A DNA stretch of 64,000 bases, from NCBI GenBank assembly GCA_041398025.1, contig JAWKVM010000036.1:1-64000 (forward strand), written 5' to 3'. Below are positions 56,327 through 64,000 of this stretch, in pieces. Every line of letters begins with the position of its first letter. Within the stretch, counting starts at the first letter, position 1. The DNA is from JANQPX01 sp041398025 (GTDB taxonomy: Bacteria > Pseudomonadota > Alphaproteobacteria > Geminicoccales > Geminicoccaceae). The notes below the pieces were generated by a model. The model did no database searches. It had not been told where the DNA came from and saw nothing but the letters and a program-made list of their open reading frames with translations. The position numbers and the translations under genes were made by a program.

Positions 56327-56763
56327 AACGTTGATCCCTTCCCTCGTCGGTCTCTATGCCCAGTCTTATAACCTTGCTCTTTCCGATTTGAACAGGGCTA
56401 ATCGACAAGATTGTGTCAAAAACGAAACATACTGTTGTTTGAAAGCCACAATTGCTCGGAACCCCTGGAAACACCCCCGGAATACCGGTCACGCACGCTG
56501 TTCGGGATAGCCGGTCGTGGCTTGTGAACATCGCCCTCAGCAGCGTTCCGGGCATCTTAACTGCAGCTTTCTGAACACACTCTGAATAGCGTACCGCCGT
56601 CGTGAATTTTCCGGGGGACGGACGTGATCGCGGCCTAGTTGCCGAACAGGCCTGGACGGAACGGGTGGGAAAGACGGGGAAGTTCGGTTAAGAGAGAGGC
56701 GTCGGGCCGGAACTCACCGGGCACCCGGCCGTCGATCGAACGAAAGAGACAACGGGGAACGCC

Positions 56764-58080
56764 ATGCTGCGTTATGCTGAAATGGCTCTGGCCGCTTTTG
56801 CGATCATCATCCTGACCGGCACCAACGCGTATTATTTCCTCCTGGGCGTGCCCGCGGAGATCAAGCCGGAAGAGCTCGAAACCTACGAGGCCGTGATCCG
56901 CAACGTCTTCCTGCTCTCCTATGCGATCGTGGCCCTGCTGACCTTGCTTCACTGGCAGAAGATGCTGCTGGGTATCGCCGCCGTCTGGCCCGTGGCGCTG
57001 ATGGTCGCCATCGCCTGGCTTTCGACGACATGGTCCGTCGATCCTGAGACCACCCCGCGCCGCTGCATCGCGCTCACCATCACCACCTTGATGGGGATCT
57101 ACCTCTTCGTACGCTTCGATCTGCACGACCTGCTGAAGTTTCTGGTCGCGGTTTTCGCCATCATCATCGTGGGCTCACTGGTCTGGGTCGTCGCGTTTCC
57201 GACCTACGGCATCCATGGCGACGCCGGACACGCCGGAGCGTGGCGCGGCATCTTCTTTCATAAGAACGCCAATGGCCGCGTCATGGTCTTCGCCCTGGCC
57301 GCCTTCATCGCGGCCTGGGTGGACGGGCGGATCAATCGCGGCCTTCTCGGCATCCTGACCCTCCTGGCGATCGCCAATCTCCTCGGCAGCAGCTCGAAAA
57401 CGGCCCTGCTCGCCTGCCTGGCCCTGATCATGGGCGTCATCGCGACCAACATGATGCGCGGCGCCGCGGTGCGCAGCGCGCTGATCACGCTCACCGTCTT
57501 CGCCGTGGTCTGGCACGCAGGCCTGTTCATCTTCTTCAGCTACGAGGCCATTCTCGAGCTGCTCGGCCGCGACCCGACACTGACAGGACGGACGGAGCTT
57601 TGGGCCTTCACCATCGGCGAGGGTCTGAAGAGGCCGTTCACCGGCTTCGGCTATGACGCCTTCTGGTTCGGCGACAACAGTCCGGGCGCGCGCATCGCCC
57701 TGGAGTGGGGAATCTCCCACGCCCATAACAGCTGGATCGAAGTCTTCATCAATCTGGGCCTGCCCATGATCGTCCTCCTGGCGATCACGCTGGCAACCGG
57801 CCTGTTCCGGGCCGTGGTGCTGGCACGCTATTATCCCGACCTCACGCCGGCCCTGTTCGTGATGGTGACGCTCCTCTCGATGATGACCATCAGCATGTCG
57901 GAAGCGGTGTTCCTGGAGAGGCACACCATCGATTGGATCATGACGGTCGTCGTGCTCGGCTGCGCGCGCGCCTACATGTCGAAATTGAGCCATCAGAGCG
58001 AAGAGAGCGCAGCGCCTCTTGCCGAAAGCGGGGACGAGGCGCCCCCCATGCGCAGGCCCGCCCATGTGAGCCCTCTCTGA
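56764..58080 (+). CDS. O-antigen-ligase/polymerase family membrane protein
   Basis: 438 residues with about ten to twelve membrane segments. The Wzy_C/WaaL-type periplasmic motifs are present: IFFHKNANGRVM near 165 and GISHAHNSWIEVFINLGLP near 318, with an approximately 60-residue loop before the latter (TGRTELWAFTIGEGLKRPF, then GFGYDAFW). Such proteins polymerise surface polysaccharide or ligate it to lipid A core. Neighbouring flippase and transferases support this. Confidence 0.88.
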   Translation: MLRYAEMALAAFAIIILTGTNAYYFLLGVPAEIKPEELETYEAVIRNVFLLSYAIVALLTLLHWQKMLLGIAAVWPVALMVAIAWLSTTWSVDPETTPRRCIALTITTLMGIYLFVRFDLHDLLKFLVAVFAIIIVGSLVWVVAFPTYGIHGDAGHAGAWRGIFFHKNANGRVMVFALAAFIAAWVDGRINRGLLGILTLLAIANLLGSSSKTALLACLALIMGVIATNMMRGAAVRSALITLTVFAVVWHAGLFIFFSYEAILELLGRDPTLTGRTELWAFTIGEGLKRPFTGFGYDAFWFGDNSPGARIALEWGISHAHNSWIEVFINLGLPMIVLLAITLATGLFRAVVLARYYPDLTPALFVMVTLLSMMTISMSEAVFLERHTIDWIMTVVVLGCARAYMSKLSHQSEESAAPLAESGDEAPPMRRPAHVSPL

Positions 58081-58102
58081 TCGGCACTGCCAAAGATAAA
58101 GA

Positions 58103-59650
58103 TCAGACGACGTAGACCTTGCGGCCGGCAAGCCGCTCGATCGCGTCACGTTCGGCGTCGTTGAGCGGCCGCAGCAGACGCGCGGCGGCGAGGAAGGCGA
58201 GACCGATCACCGCAAAACCGACGATCATCCAGAGCAGACCATCCGCCGGCACCGATGCCTTGAACAGGAAGCCGAGCGCGATGGCGACGGCGGCGGCGGC
58301 GATGATGCGCAGCTGCCCCATGACATCGAGGTGCAGCGCAAAGCCGTGGCGCCAGAGGTAGTAGATGATCGCCGAGACGAAGATGCCCTCACCGATGATG
58401 ATCGCCGCGATCAGGCCGTAATAGGAGAGGCCGAGCGCCACGAACAGCACGGCGATCGGGATGATCAGGACATTGGCGAAGGAGACATTGCGCAGAAGAT
58501 CGGCCTTTTCGATGGTGGCGCAGAGATCGCTCAGCACCAGGCGGTGATTGTCGACGAACATCAGCACGAAGAAGCCGAGCATCAGCAGATATTCGTCGCC
58601 ATATTTGCCGCCGGACATGAGATTGATAATCTCGTCGCCATAGACGACGAACAGCGCGAACCCGCTGGCCAGAGCGTAGTTCGAGATCTTCAGGATCATG
58701 GTGATCTGGCGGTTGAGCGTGCGGAAATTGCGGCTCTTGGTATATTCGGCGATCAGCTTCGGCCGGTACAGGCCCGAGAAGAGCTGCGCCGGCAGGAAGC
58801 GGTAGACCTGGCCGAACAGCGTCACGCAGAAGCCGAAAGGTGCGAGGGCCGCGACGGTCAGCATCTGCGGCGCAACGGTCATCAGCGCGTGGTTGCTGCC
58901 GAGCATGCGCAGCAGTTCGGATGCGTAGTTGTTGGCGGCGAAGGTGACCATCGTCCACAGATCCGGCACCTCGCCGCTGGAGGCGATCTGGCCATGGGGC
59001 AGAGCGCGCAGGATGAGCCATCCCTTGATCAGCGCAGCGAGCGTGGCGGCCATCGTCGCGACGATCTCGACATAGATCACCTCCATCACGGTGAACTCGG
59101 TCGTGAGCAGGAGAAGGGCCGCGAGGCCGCCGAGAAAGAGGACGTGGCGGATGGTGGTGTTGCTCTGCGACAGTCCCTGCTCCAGCAGGGACTGGAACAC
59201 CGTGTCCCTGAGGAACACCATCAGGCCGAACGGAATGATCACGGCGATGTAGAGGTCGAAGGCGGGAAGCCATTCTTCCTTGCCGAGGGACGACAGGAGC
59301 AGGTGGCTGCATTCATAGTAGACGAGCCCGAACAGCAGCATGATCACCACGCGCGACAGGGTCGACAGCACCAGGAGGCGTGCGAGGGCCCGCAGATGGT
59401 GGCGCGCCCGGAGCTCCGGCGCATAGCGCAGCACCAGGTGGTTGATGCCGAAGCGGGAGATGTTGACGGTGAACTCGGTAAACGCCACCAGCCACGCGTA
59501 GATCGCGAAGTCGCTCTTGCTCAGATTGGAGGCGATCAGCACCAGGATCGCAAAGCTCAGGCCGGCGTTCAGCACCTTGCCGATCGCGAAGATCATGGTG
59601 CTGGAGCGCAGCCGCTTGAGCGAATAATACTCTTGGTCGTCCAACTTCAA
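58103..59650 (-). CDS. Polysaccharide flippase (Wzx-like, MOP superfamily)
   Basis: 515 residues from a TTG at 59650 with GAGGGA upstream. Twelve to fourteen membrane helices in two repeats are seen; the N-terminal part ILVLIASNLSKSDFAIYAWL matches the polysaccharide biosynthesis family. It would move lipid-linked glycan units across the inner membrane. It converges on the O-antigen-ligase-type gene. Confidence 0.88.
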   Translation of the reverse strand: MKLDDQEYYSLKRLRSSTMIFAIGKVLNAGLSFAILVLIASNLSKSDFAIYAWLVAFTEFTVNISRFGINHLVLRYAPELRARHHLRALARLLVLSTLSRVVIMLLFGLVYYECSHLLLSSLGKEEWLPAFDLYIAVIIPFGLMVFLRDTVFQSLLEQGLSQSNTTIRHVLFLGGLAALLLLTTEFTVMEVIYVEIVATMAATLAALIKGWLILRALPHGQIASSGEVPDLWTMVTFAANNYASELLRMLGSNHALMTVAPQMLTVAALAPFGFCVTLFGQVYRFLPAQLFSGLYRPKLIAEYTKSRNFRTLNRQITMILKISNYALASGFALFVVYGDEIINLMSGGKYGDEYLLMLGFFVLMFVDNHRLVLSDLCATIEKADLLRNVSFANVLIIPIAVLFVALGLSYYGLIAAIIIGEGIFVSAIIYYLWRHGFALHLDVMGQLRIIAAAAVAIALGFLFKASVPADGLLWMIVGFAVIGLAFLAAARLLRPLNDAERDAIERLAGRKVYVV

Positions 59651-59778
59651 GACAGTGTTCCCTCAGAGACCAGGCGCCGATCGAGCGCGTTGATCATTCT
59701 TCCTGTCGATCGACGGTGGTCGTAGTCTCGAGGCAAGATAAAGAACGGGATACACAAGAGCTTCAGCGCCACGATTCG

Positions 59779-60771
59779 TCAGGTCGCCTGTCCGGCTTCC
59801 GATGAACGGTTGAACCATCCTCTCACCGTGCTGCGCAGCACCTTCTGGCTGGCCTGGCCGAGCAGACAGCGGGAGAGAATACCGGCCACGGTTTTCGGTC
59901 CGATGGCTCCCTTGAGAAAGGCGCGCGCCGTGATCGAGAGCGCGCGCAGCGGATTGTCCTTCCAATGCTGATGCGCGAGATAGCCGGCCTCGAAGCCTAG
60001 CCTGGCCGCCGGTGACAGCGAGCCGCCGACGGCGTCGAGAAAGGCGAGGCCACGCGCGAGATCGTCCTGGGCGCCGAGCCGGCCTGGGCGATCGTCATTC
60101 TGCTGCACGGCGAGCGGCTCCTCCACCAGCAGGAACGCGATCCCCTTGTCATCGAGGTCGAACAGGAACGCCATGTCCTCATATTGGCGAAGGTCGACCC
60201 GGAACGGCGTGGCCCGGGCGAGCTCGGTCGGCAGCAGCAGCGAGCTGGTCTGGGCGAAGCAGCCGCCGAGCAGCGGTGCCCGGTCATGGGCGACCGTCTC
60301 CAGCCGTGCCTGCGCCCGGTGCACGAACAGATAGTCGCCAAGCGGCATGTCGGCAGGCTTGCGCCGCTTCGGCCGGACCATGACATCCTTCCTGGAGGTC
60401 ACGATCCTGGTGAGCGTGCCGATGACGAAGGTCGGATGGTCCTGGCGCAGGGCGAGCGCAACCTGGTGCTCGAGCTTCTGCGGCAGCCAGGCATCGTCGG
60501 AATCGAGAAAGGCCACATATTCGCCCCTGGCCGCCTGGACCCCGGTATTGCGCGCCGCCGACACGCCGAGATTGTGCTCATGGCGAAGAAGGCGCACCCG
60601 CAGGTCGTCCTTCCAGGGGCGAAGGGCGATCCCCAGATCGTCGCTCGAGCAGTCGTCGACCAGCAGGAGCTCGATCGGCGCGTAGGATTGCCGAAGGCAG
60701 CTCTCGACGGCATCGGCAATGATCGCGGCCCGATTGAAGACCGGTATGACGACGCTTACCAGCGGCTTCAC
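59779..60771 (-). CDS. Glycosyltransferase family 2
   Basis: 330 residues from a GTG at 60771, taken because the GT-A fold begins at once (VSVVIPVFNRAAIIADAVES). Nucleotide-sugar motifs: LLVDDCSSDD, VSAARNTGVQAARGEYVAFL and the DxD-type LDSDDAW. After residue 220 the protein is helical and acceptor-specific. It lies upstream of the flippase on the same strand. The frame is open further 5' but without similarity. Confidence 0.88.
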   Translation of the reverse strand: MKPLVSVVIPVFNRAAIIADAVESCLRQSYAPIELLLVDDCSSDDLGIALRPWKDDLRVRLLRHEHNLGVSAARNTGVQAARGEYVAFLDSDDAWLPQKLEHQVALALRQDHPTFVIGTLTRIVTSRKDVMVRPKRRKPADMPLGDYLFVHRAQARLETVAHDRAPLLGGCFAQTSSLLLPTELARATPFRVDLRQYEDMAFLFDLDDKGIAFLLVEEPLAVQQNDDRPGRLGAQDDLARGLAFLDAVGGSLSPAARLGFEAGYLAHQHWKDNPLRALSITARAFLKGAIGPKTVAGILSRCLLGQASQKVLRSTVRGWFNRSSEAGQAT

Positions 60772-61202
60772 GATGGTTTCTCGCAGTCCTAGGCATTTCC
60801 AAGCGGGCCCGGCGCCGTCAGACGACGAAGGCCTTGTGAGGTCGTTGGCCGAAGGCGGCGGCCGGAGGGCGGTGCATGCCGCCGGCTCCATTTTTCGACC
60901 GCCGACACTACGACCGATTCCTGGAGATAACAACTGCCAGATCAAGTTAATCGCACCCCGGCAACTTTTCGCGCGATATCCGACGAGAGCAGCTTTTCTT
61001 TTTCTCCTAGAAGACGATACAGCGCAAACATTCAGCACCGTTCGCGATCGTCCCGCCGCACGGGTGATCCGCCGCCATCTTGATGGTGCCGCCCGAGACG
61101 CGTATAGCTGCGGGCGTCCATACCCCATGATGGTGCGGCCAAGCCTGCCGAAAATATGGCCGCCCGCGATCGCCTCATCGTCCAATCAACAAGCTGCAGA
61201 TC
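60772..61202. other. Gap: divergent promoter region
   Basis: About 430 bases between two divergently transcribed glycosyltransferase genes. No gene or repeat supported; it must hold both promoters. Confidence 0.4.
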
Positions 61203-62330
61203 ATGGCCGCGAAACTGTTCTATCGCGAATTCCGCTACCAGGAAGCCGACATCGCCCGCTTCCTCGCCGATAGCCACGGCTTCGACACGCTCTACCGGAC
61301 GGAAGGCAATCCGCAGGTGAAGCGCAGCAAGTGGTTTTTCGTCAAGCAGATCCTGCTGGACATGCTGTTCCTCGTGAGCCGGCGCCGAGAGATCCGCACC
61401 TACAGCCACATCGTGGCGCTCTGGCACTCGAGCCTTGCCTTCATCATCCTGAAACGGCTCGGTTTGATCGACTATGAGCGGCTGCTCTGGTTCGGCTTCT
61501 CCGTGCGCAGCCCGTTCTGGGCGAAGATCTACCGCCAGGTCGCGAAGCTCGACCTCGAGCACATCTGGTTCGTGGTGTTCACCGAAAAGGAGGTGGACGA
61601 TTATTCGCAACGCCTCGGCATCGATCCGCAGCACCTCCTGTTCATCGCCCATGGCGACTGGCCGCAGCCGATCGACCTGCCCGAGCTGTTCACGCGCGAT
61701 CCCGACCTCGATCTGACCACGCCCTACTACTTCACCGGCGGCTTCACCAACCGCGACTATCGTCCGGTGATCGAAGCCTTTCGCGGACTTGACCAGCGCC
61801 TGATCATCGTCTGCTCGCGCTCGAACGACGACGTGGTCGAGGACGAGCTGCCGCCCAACGTCCAGGTCTATCGGGACATCACCTTCCCCGAATTCGAGCT
61901 GCTGCTGAGCGGCGCCAAAGCCGTGATCATCCCGCTCCGGCAGGATTCCGGCGCCGCCGGCCACAGCGTCCTGGTGCGCAGCATGCGCAACGGCAAGATC
62001 GTGATCGCCAATGCTTTCCGCATCATGGACAATTATGTCGACAACGGCATCGACGGCGTGCTGCTCAAGGACATGGCCGCCGAGCTGAAGCCGACCCTTC
62101 TCGCGATCGAGGCCGATCCCGAGCGGTTCCTGCCCATCCAAAAGGCCGCCCTCGAACGCTTCGAGCGCGATTATTCGCAGGAAGCGCTCGAACGGCGCAT
62201 GAGCCATCTGATCCAGGACCGGTGGATCGAGGCGCCTGCCACGGCCGCCCGAGACGCATCCTTCGACGAGGGCGCGACGACCAACGCAACGAGATGGAAA
62301 CGCTATGGCGAGCAATCGGGACGAGGCTGA
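61203..62330 (+). CDS. Glycosyltransferase-like protein
   Basis: 375 residues from the ATG at 61203 (weak ribosome site). The sequence is compatible with a GT-B fold: FYREFRYQEADIARFLADSH at the start, FIAHGDWP in the middle, YYFTGGFTNRDYRPVIEAF and SGAKAVIIPLRQDSGAAGHS near the donor site. The classic E-x7-E is not evident, so it is a divergent member. Its end overlaps the next transferase by 26 bases. Confidence 0.7.
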   Translation: MAAKLFYREFRYQEADIARFLADSHGFDTLYRTEGNPQVKRSKWFFVKQILLDMLFLVSRRREIRTYSHIVALWHSSLAFIILKRLGLIDYERLLWFGFSVRSPFWAKIYRQVAKLDLEHIWFVVFTEKEVDDYSQRLGIDPQHLLFIAHGDWPQPIDLPELFTRDPDLDLTTPYYFTGGFTNRDYRPVIEAFRGLDQRLIIVCSRSNDDVVEDELPPNVQVYRDITFPEFELLLSGAKAVIIPLRQDSGAAGHSVLVRSMRNGKIVIANAFRIMDNYVDNGIDGVLLKDMAAELKPTLLAIEADPERFLPIQKAALERFERDYSQEALERRMSHLIQDRWIEAPATAARDASFDEGATTNATRWKRYGEQSGRG

Positions 62331-63477
62331 CGATCGGGACGAAACGATCACGGCTCTTGTGCTGAGCCATGACGCGCGCGACCTCGGCGGCGTCGGCAAC
62401 TTCATTCGCATCCTGAAGCAGCGCCTTCGGCCGACCACCCGGATCCGGCGCTTCGTCAACGGGCGGCGCGCCGGCGAGAGCGGACGCGTCGCGACGCTGA
62501 AGCGCATGGCTTTCGACTATCTGCGCTTCACCGGGCTGGTGCTGCGCGAACGCTTCGACGTCTACCATTTCAATCCCGAGATGGACGTGCGCTCCTTCCC
62601 CCGGGAAAGCCTGTTCATGCTGATCCTGATCCTCCTGGGCCGGCGCAATTTCATCGTGTTCTTTCGCGGCTGGAACTGGGACGAGTTCGAGGAGATCAAC
62701 CGGCGGCCCTGGCTTCGCCGCCTCAGCTATTTCGTCCTCTGCCGGGCGAGCCGGGTGGTGGTGCTCTCCGACAGTTTCCGAAAGGCGCTGATCGAGAACG
62801 GCCTTGCCGACCATCAGGTCCTGGTCATGACCACCATGTTTGACGGCCGCCTGGTCAAGGCGCGCGACCGCTCCGGCGCCGCGACGGCCGAGGCCCCCGC
62901 CCTCCTGTTCATGGCGCGCTTCGTCGCGGAAAAAGGTGTCTATCAGCTGCTCGACGCAGTCAGCCTGCTGAAGGAGGACTACCCGAAGCTGACCCTGGTC
63001 ATGGGCGGCGACGGGCCGGAGATGGAAGGCCTGAAAGCGCGCGCCCGCAAGCTCGACATCGCCGATCGCGTGCGTTTTCCCGGCTATGTCCGCCGGGACC
63101 AGAAGGCCCGGGTGTTCGACGAGGCCAGCCTTTTCGTCTTCCCGAGCTATTTCTGGGAAGGCCTGCCCAATGCCGTGCTCGAAGCGATGGGTGCCGGCTT
63201 GCCGATTCTCGCCAATCCCATCGCCGGTGTGCCCGAGGTCATGAGCGATCCCGAGAACGGCCGCTTCCTCGCCGAGGTCACGGCCGAAGAGGTCGCCGCC
63301 AAGCTCAAGGCCATGCTCGACGACCCCGTCTATCTGGCGGAAACGTCGGCGCGCAATATCGAGAGGGCCTGGAGCCAATACGAATCGGCCGTGGTCAGCA
63401 GGCGCATCGAAGACATCTATCGAACGGTCAAGGCCGAAAAGGATCCTTTGCCGAAAGCGGCGGGCCAGGCCGCCTGA
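62305..63477 (+). CDS. Glycosyltransferase family 4
   Basis: 390 residues. The donor domain has LLFMARFVAEKGVYQLLDAV, VMGGDGPEMEGLKARA and the E-x7-E motif in YFWEGLPNAVLEAMGAGLPI. The N-terminal acceptor domain begins LVLSHDARDLGGVGNFIRIL. It overlaps the upstream transferase, so the two are coupled and probably add successive sugars. Confidence 0.92.
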   Translation: MASNRDEADDRDETITALVLSHDARDLGGVGNFIRILKQRLRPTTRIRRFVNGRRAGESGRVATLKRMAFDYLRFTGLVLRERFDVYHFNPEMDVRSFPRESLFMLILILLGRRNFIVFFRGWNWDEFEEINRRPWLRRLSYFVLCRASRVVVLSDSFRKALIENGLADHQVLVMTTMFDGRLVKARDRSGAATAEAPALLFMARFVAEKGVYQLLDAVSLLKEDYPKLTLVMGGDGPEMEGLKARARKLDIADRVRFPGYVRRDQKARVFDEASLFVFPSYFWEGLPNAVLEAMGAGLPILANPIAGVPEVMSDPENGRFLAEVTAEEVAAKLKAMLDDPVYLAETSARNIERAWSQYESAVVSRRIEDIYRTVKAEKDPLPKAAGQAA

Positions 63478-64000
63478 CCTCTTCCCCAGCCCGGCGGCTC
63501 CGTCCGCCAGCCCACGATAGGCGCATGTCAGTACCGCACCCGGTGCCTGACGGTCGTTGCGCGATGATCCGGCAACAGTTCGTCGTCGACGGGATTGCCC
63601 CTTTGCAGAACCCACTGCCATGAGAAGCAGCCCATCATTCATTTGCTTGATAGGGCGTCTAATTTCACTTTGAAGAGAAAACACGACGGATGGTATAACT
63701 TTACAGTTATTTTGTATCGCGTTTGTTCTCGCATAGCTGATCTTGCCTCTTGTGACGACATCAAGTACCACGTCTAGCATCCGTGTCGTTCCGGCTCTTC
63801 GCCGCGCGGTCGGGTCCGCATGGAGCGGGGGCACCCGACATCGACGCTCCGAAGCTTTGGCATGATCGGCTCGACAGGGGTGACAGCTCGGCTGTTTTAC
63901 GGATCGGCGATGCTGGCCGGAGCTTATTGGACGATCTCGTTCGTGCTCGGCGGCATGCCGGTCGCCAGGAATTAAGAGGTCAGTATCGAAGCGTTGGCTT
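63478..64000. other. Gap to right edge, with one doubtful small ORF
   Basis: About 520 bases with no supported gene. The stretch 63,650-63,780 is unusually AT-rich for this backbone. A 37-codon ORF at 63,862-63,975 (plus) is described separately. Confidence 0.4.
63862..63975 (+). CDS. Possible 37-residue membrane peptide
   Basis: The ATG at 63862 leads to a short protein with one hydrophobic segment (LFYGSAMLAGAYWTISFVLG). The ribosome site is weak and no context supports it. Confidence 0.25.
   Translation: MIGSTGVTARLFYGSAMLAGAYWTISFVLGGMPVARN

Noticed and set aside
62065..63834. Long minus-strand open frame of 589 codons
   Set aside because: Antisense to two well-supported glycosyltransferases; no recognisable content.

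Overview
The window looks like chromosome of an alphaproteobacterium; the order is not certain from sequence alone. The backbone to the right of about 21 kb is GC-rich. It carries gene sets typical of that class: a YejABEF peptide importer, an AapJQMP/BztABCD amino-acid importer, a membrane-anchored cytochrome c beside kdsB and pheA, an HtrA protease followed by a two-component pair, and a type II 3-dehydroquinase. GTG and TTG starts are common.

Left part, 1 to 16,111: an integrated accessory island, visibly less GC-rich than the backbone. Its right end is defined by a tyrosine integrase (14,739-15,929) and by a 45-bp 3' half of a tRNA-Thr(CGT) gene (16,067-16,111) that serves as an attachment-site copy. 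The intact tRNA should lie off the left edge. Cargo, left to right: a partial SpvB/VCBS-repeat protein running off the left edge; an exported protein with a duplicated cysteine domain; a three-gene membrane/coiled-coil/SHOCT cluster; an 880-residue phosphoesterase (phospholipase C family) with a large unassigned N-terminal half; a conjugation-type pair (TraD/VirD4-like ATPase plus replication-relaxation protein); a 139-bp extended palindrome; a DUF2958 protein; an excisionase-like HTH protein; an unknown anchored protein; and a membrane-anchored TIR-domain protein beside the integrase.

16.1 to 21.2 kb: a sparse transition zone with a membrane-tethered LuxR-type regulator, an exported protein, a VOC protein, a decayed integrase and an IS5-family insertion sequence (20,103-21,029).

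21.2 to 42 kb: backbone metabolism and transport. A leftward run goes cytochrome c, HisN-like phosphatase, yejABEF; kdsB and pheA diverge from it. An aapJQMP importer follows, with an attenuator-like hairpin after the binding protein, then an amidohydrolase, a secreted protein, pdxA-like and purA.

42 to 56.4 kb: an unknown protein, an OmpA-like lipoprotein and an ABC-F ATPase whose reading frames are broken by many indels between about 43.6 and 44.8 kb, a glycosyltransferase, HtrA/DegP, a response regulator and histidine kinase, a VOC protein, aroQ, and a polyamine-type ABC importer with only one permease gene.

56.7 to 63.5 kb: a surface-glycan cluster with an O-antigen-ligase-type protein, a flippase and three glycosyltransferases, split over both strands. 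The last 0.5 kb is nearly empty.
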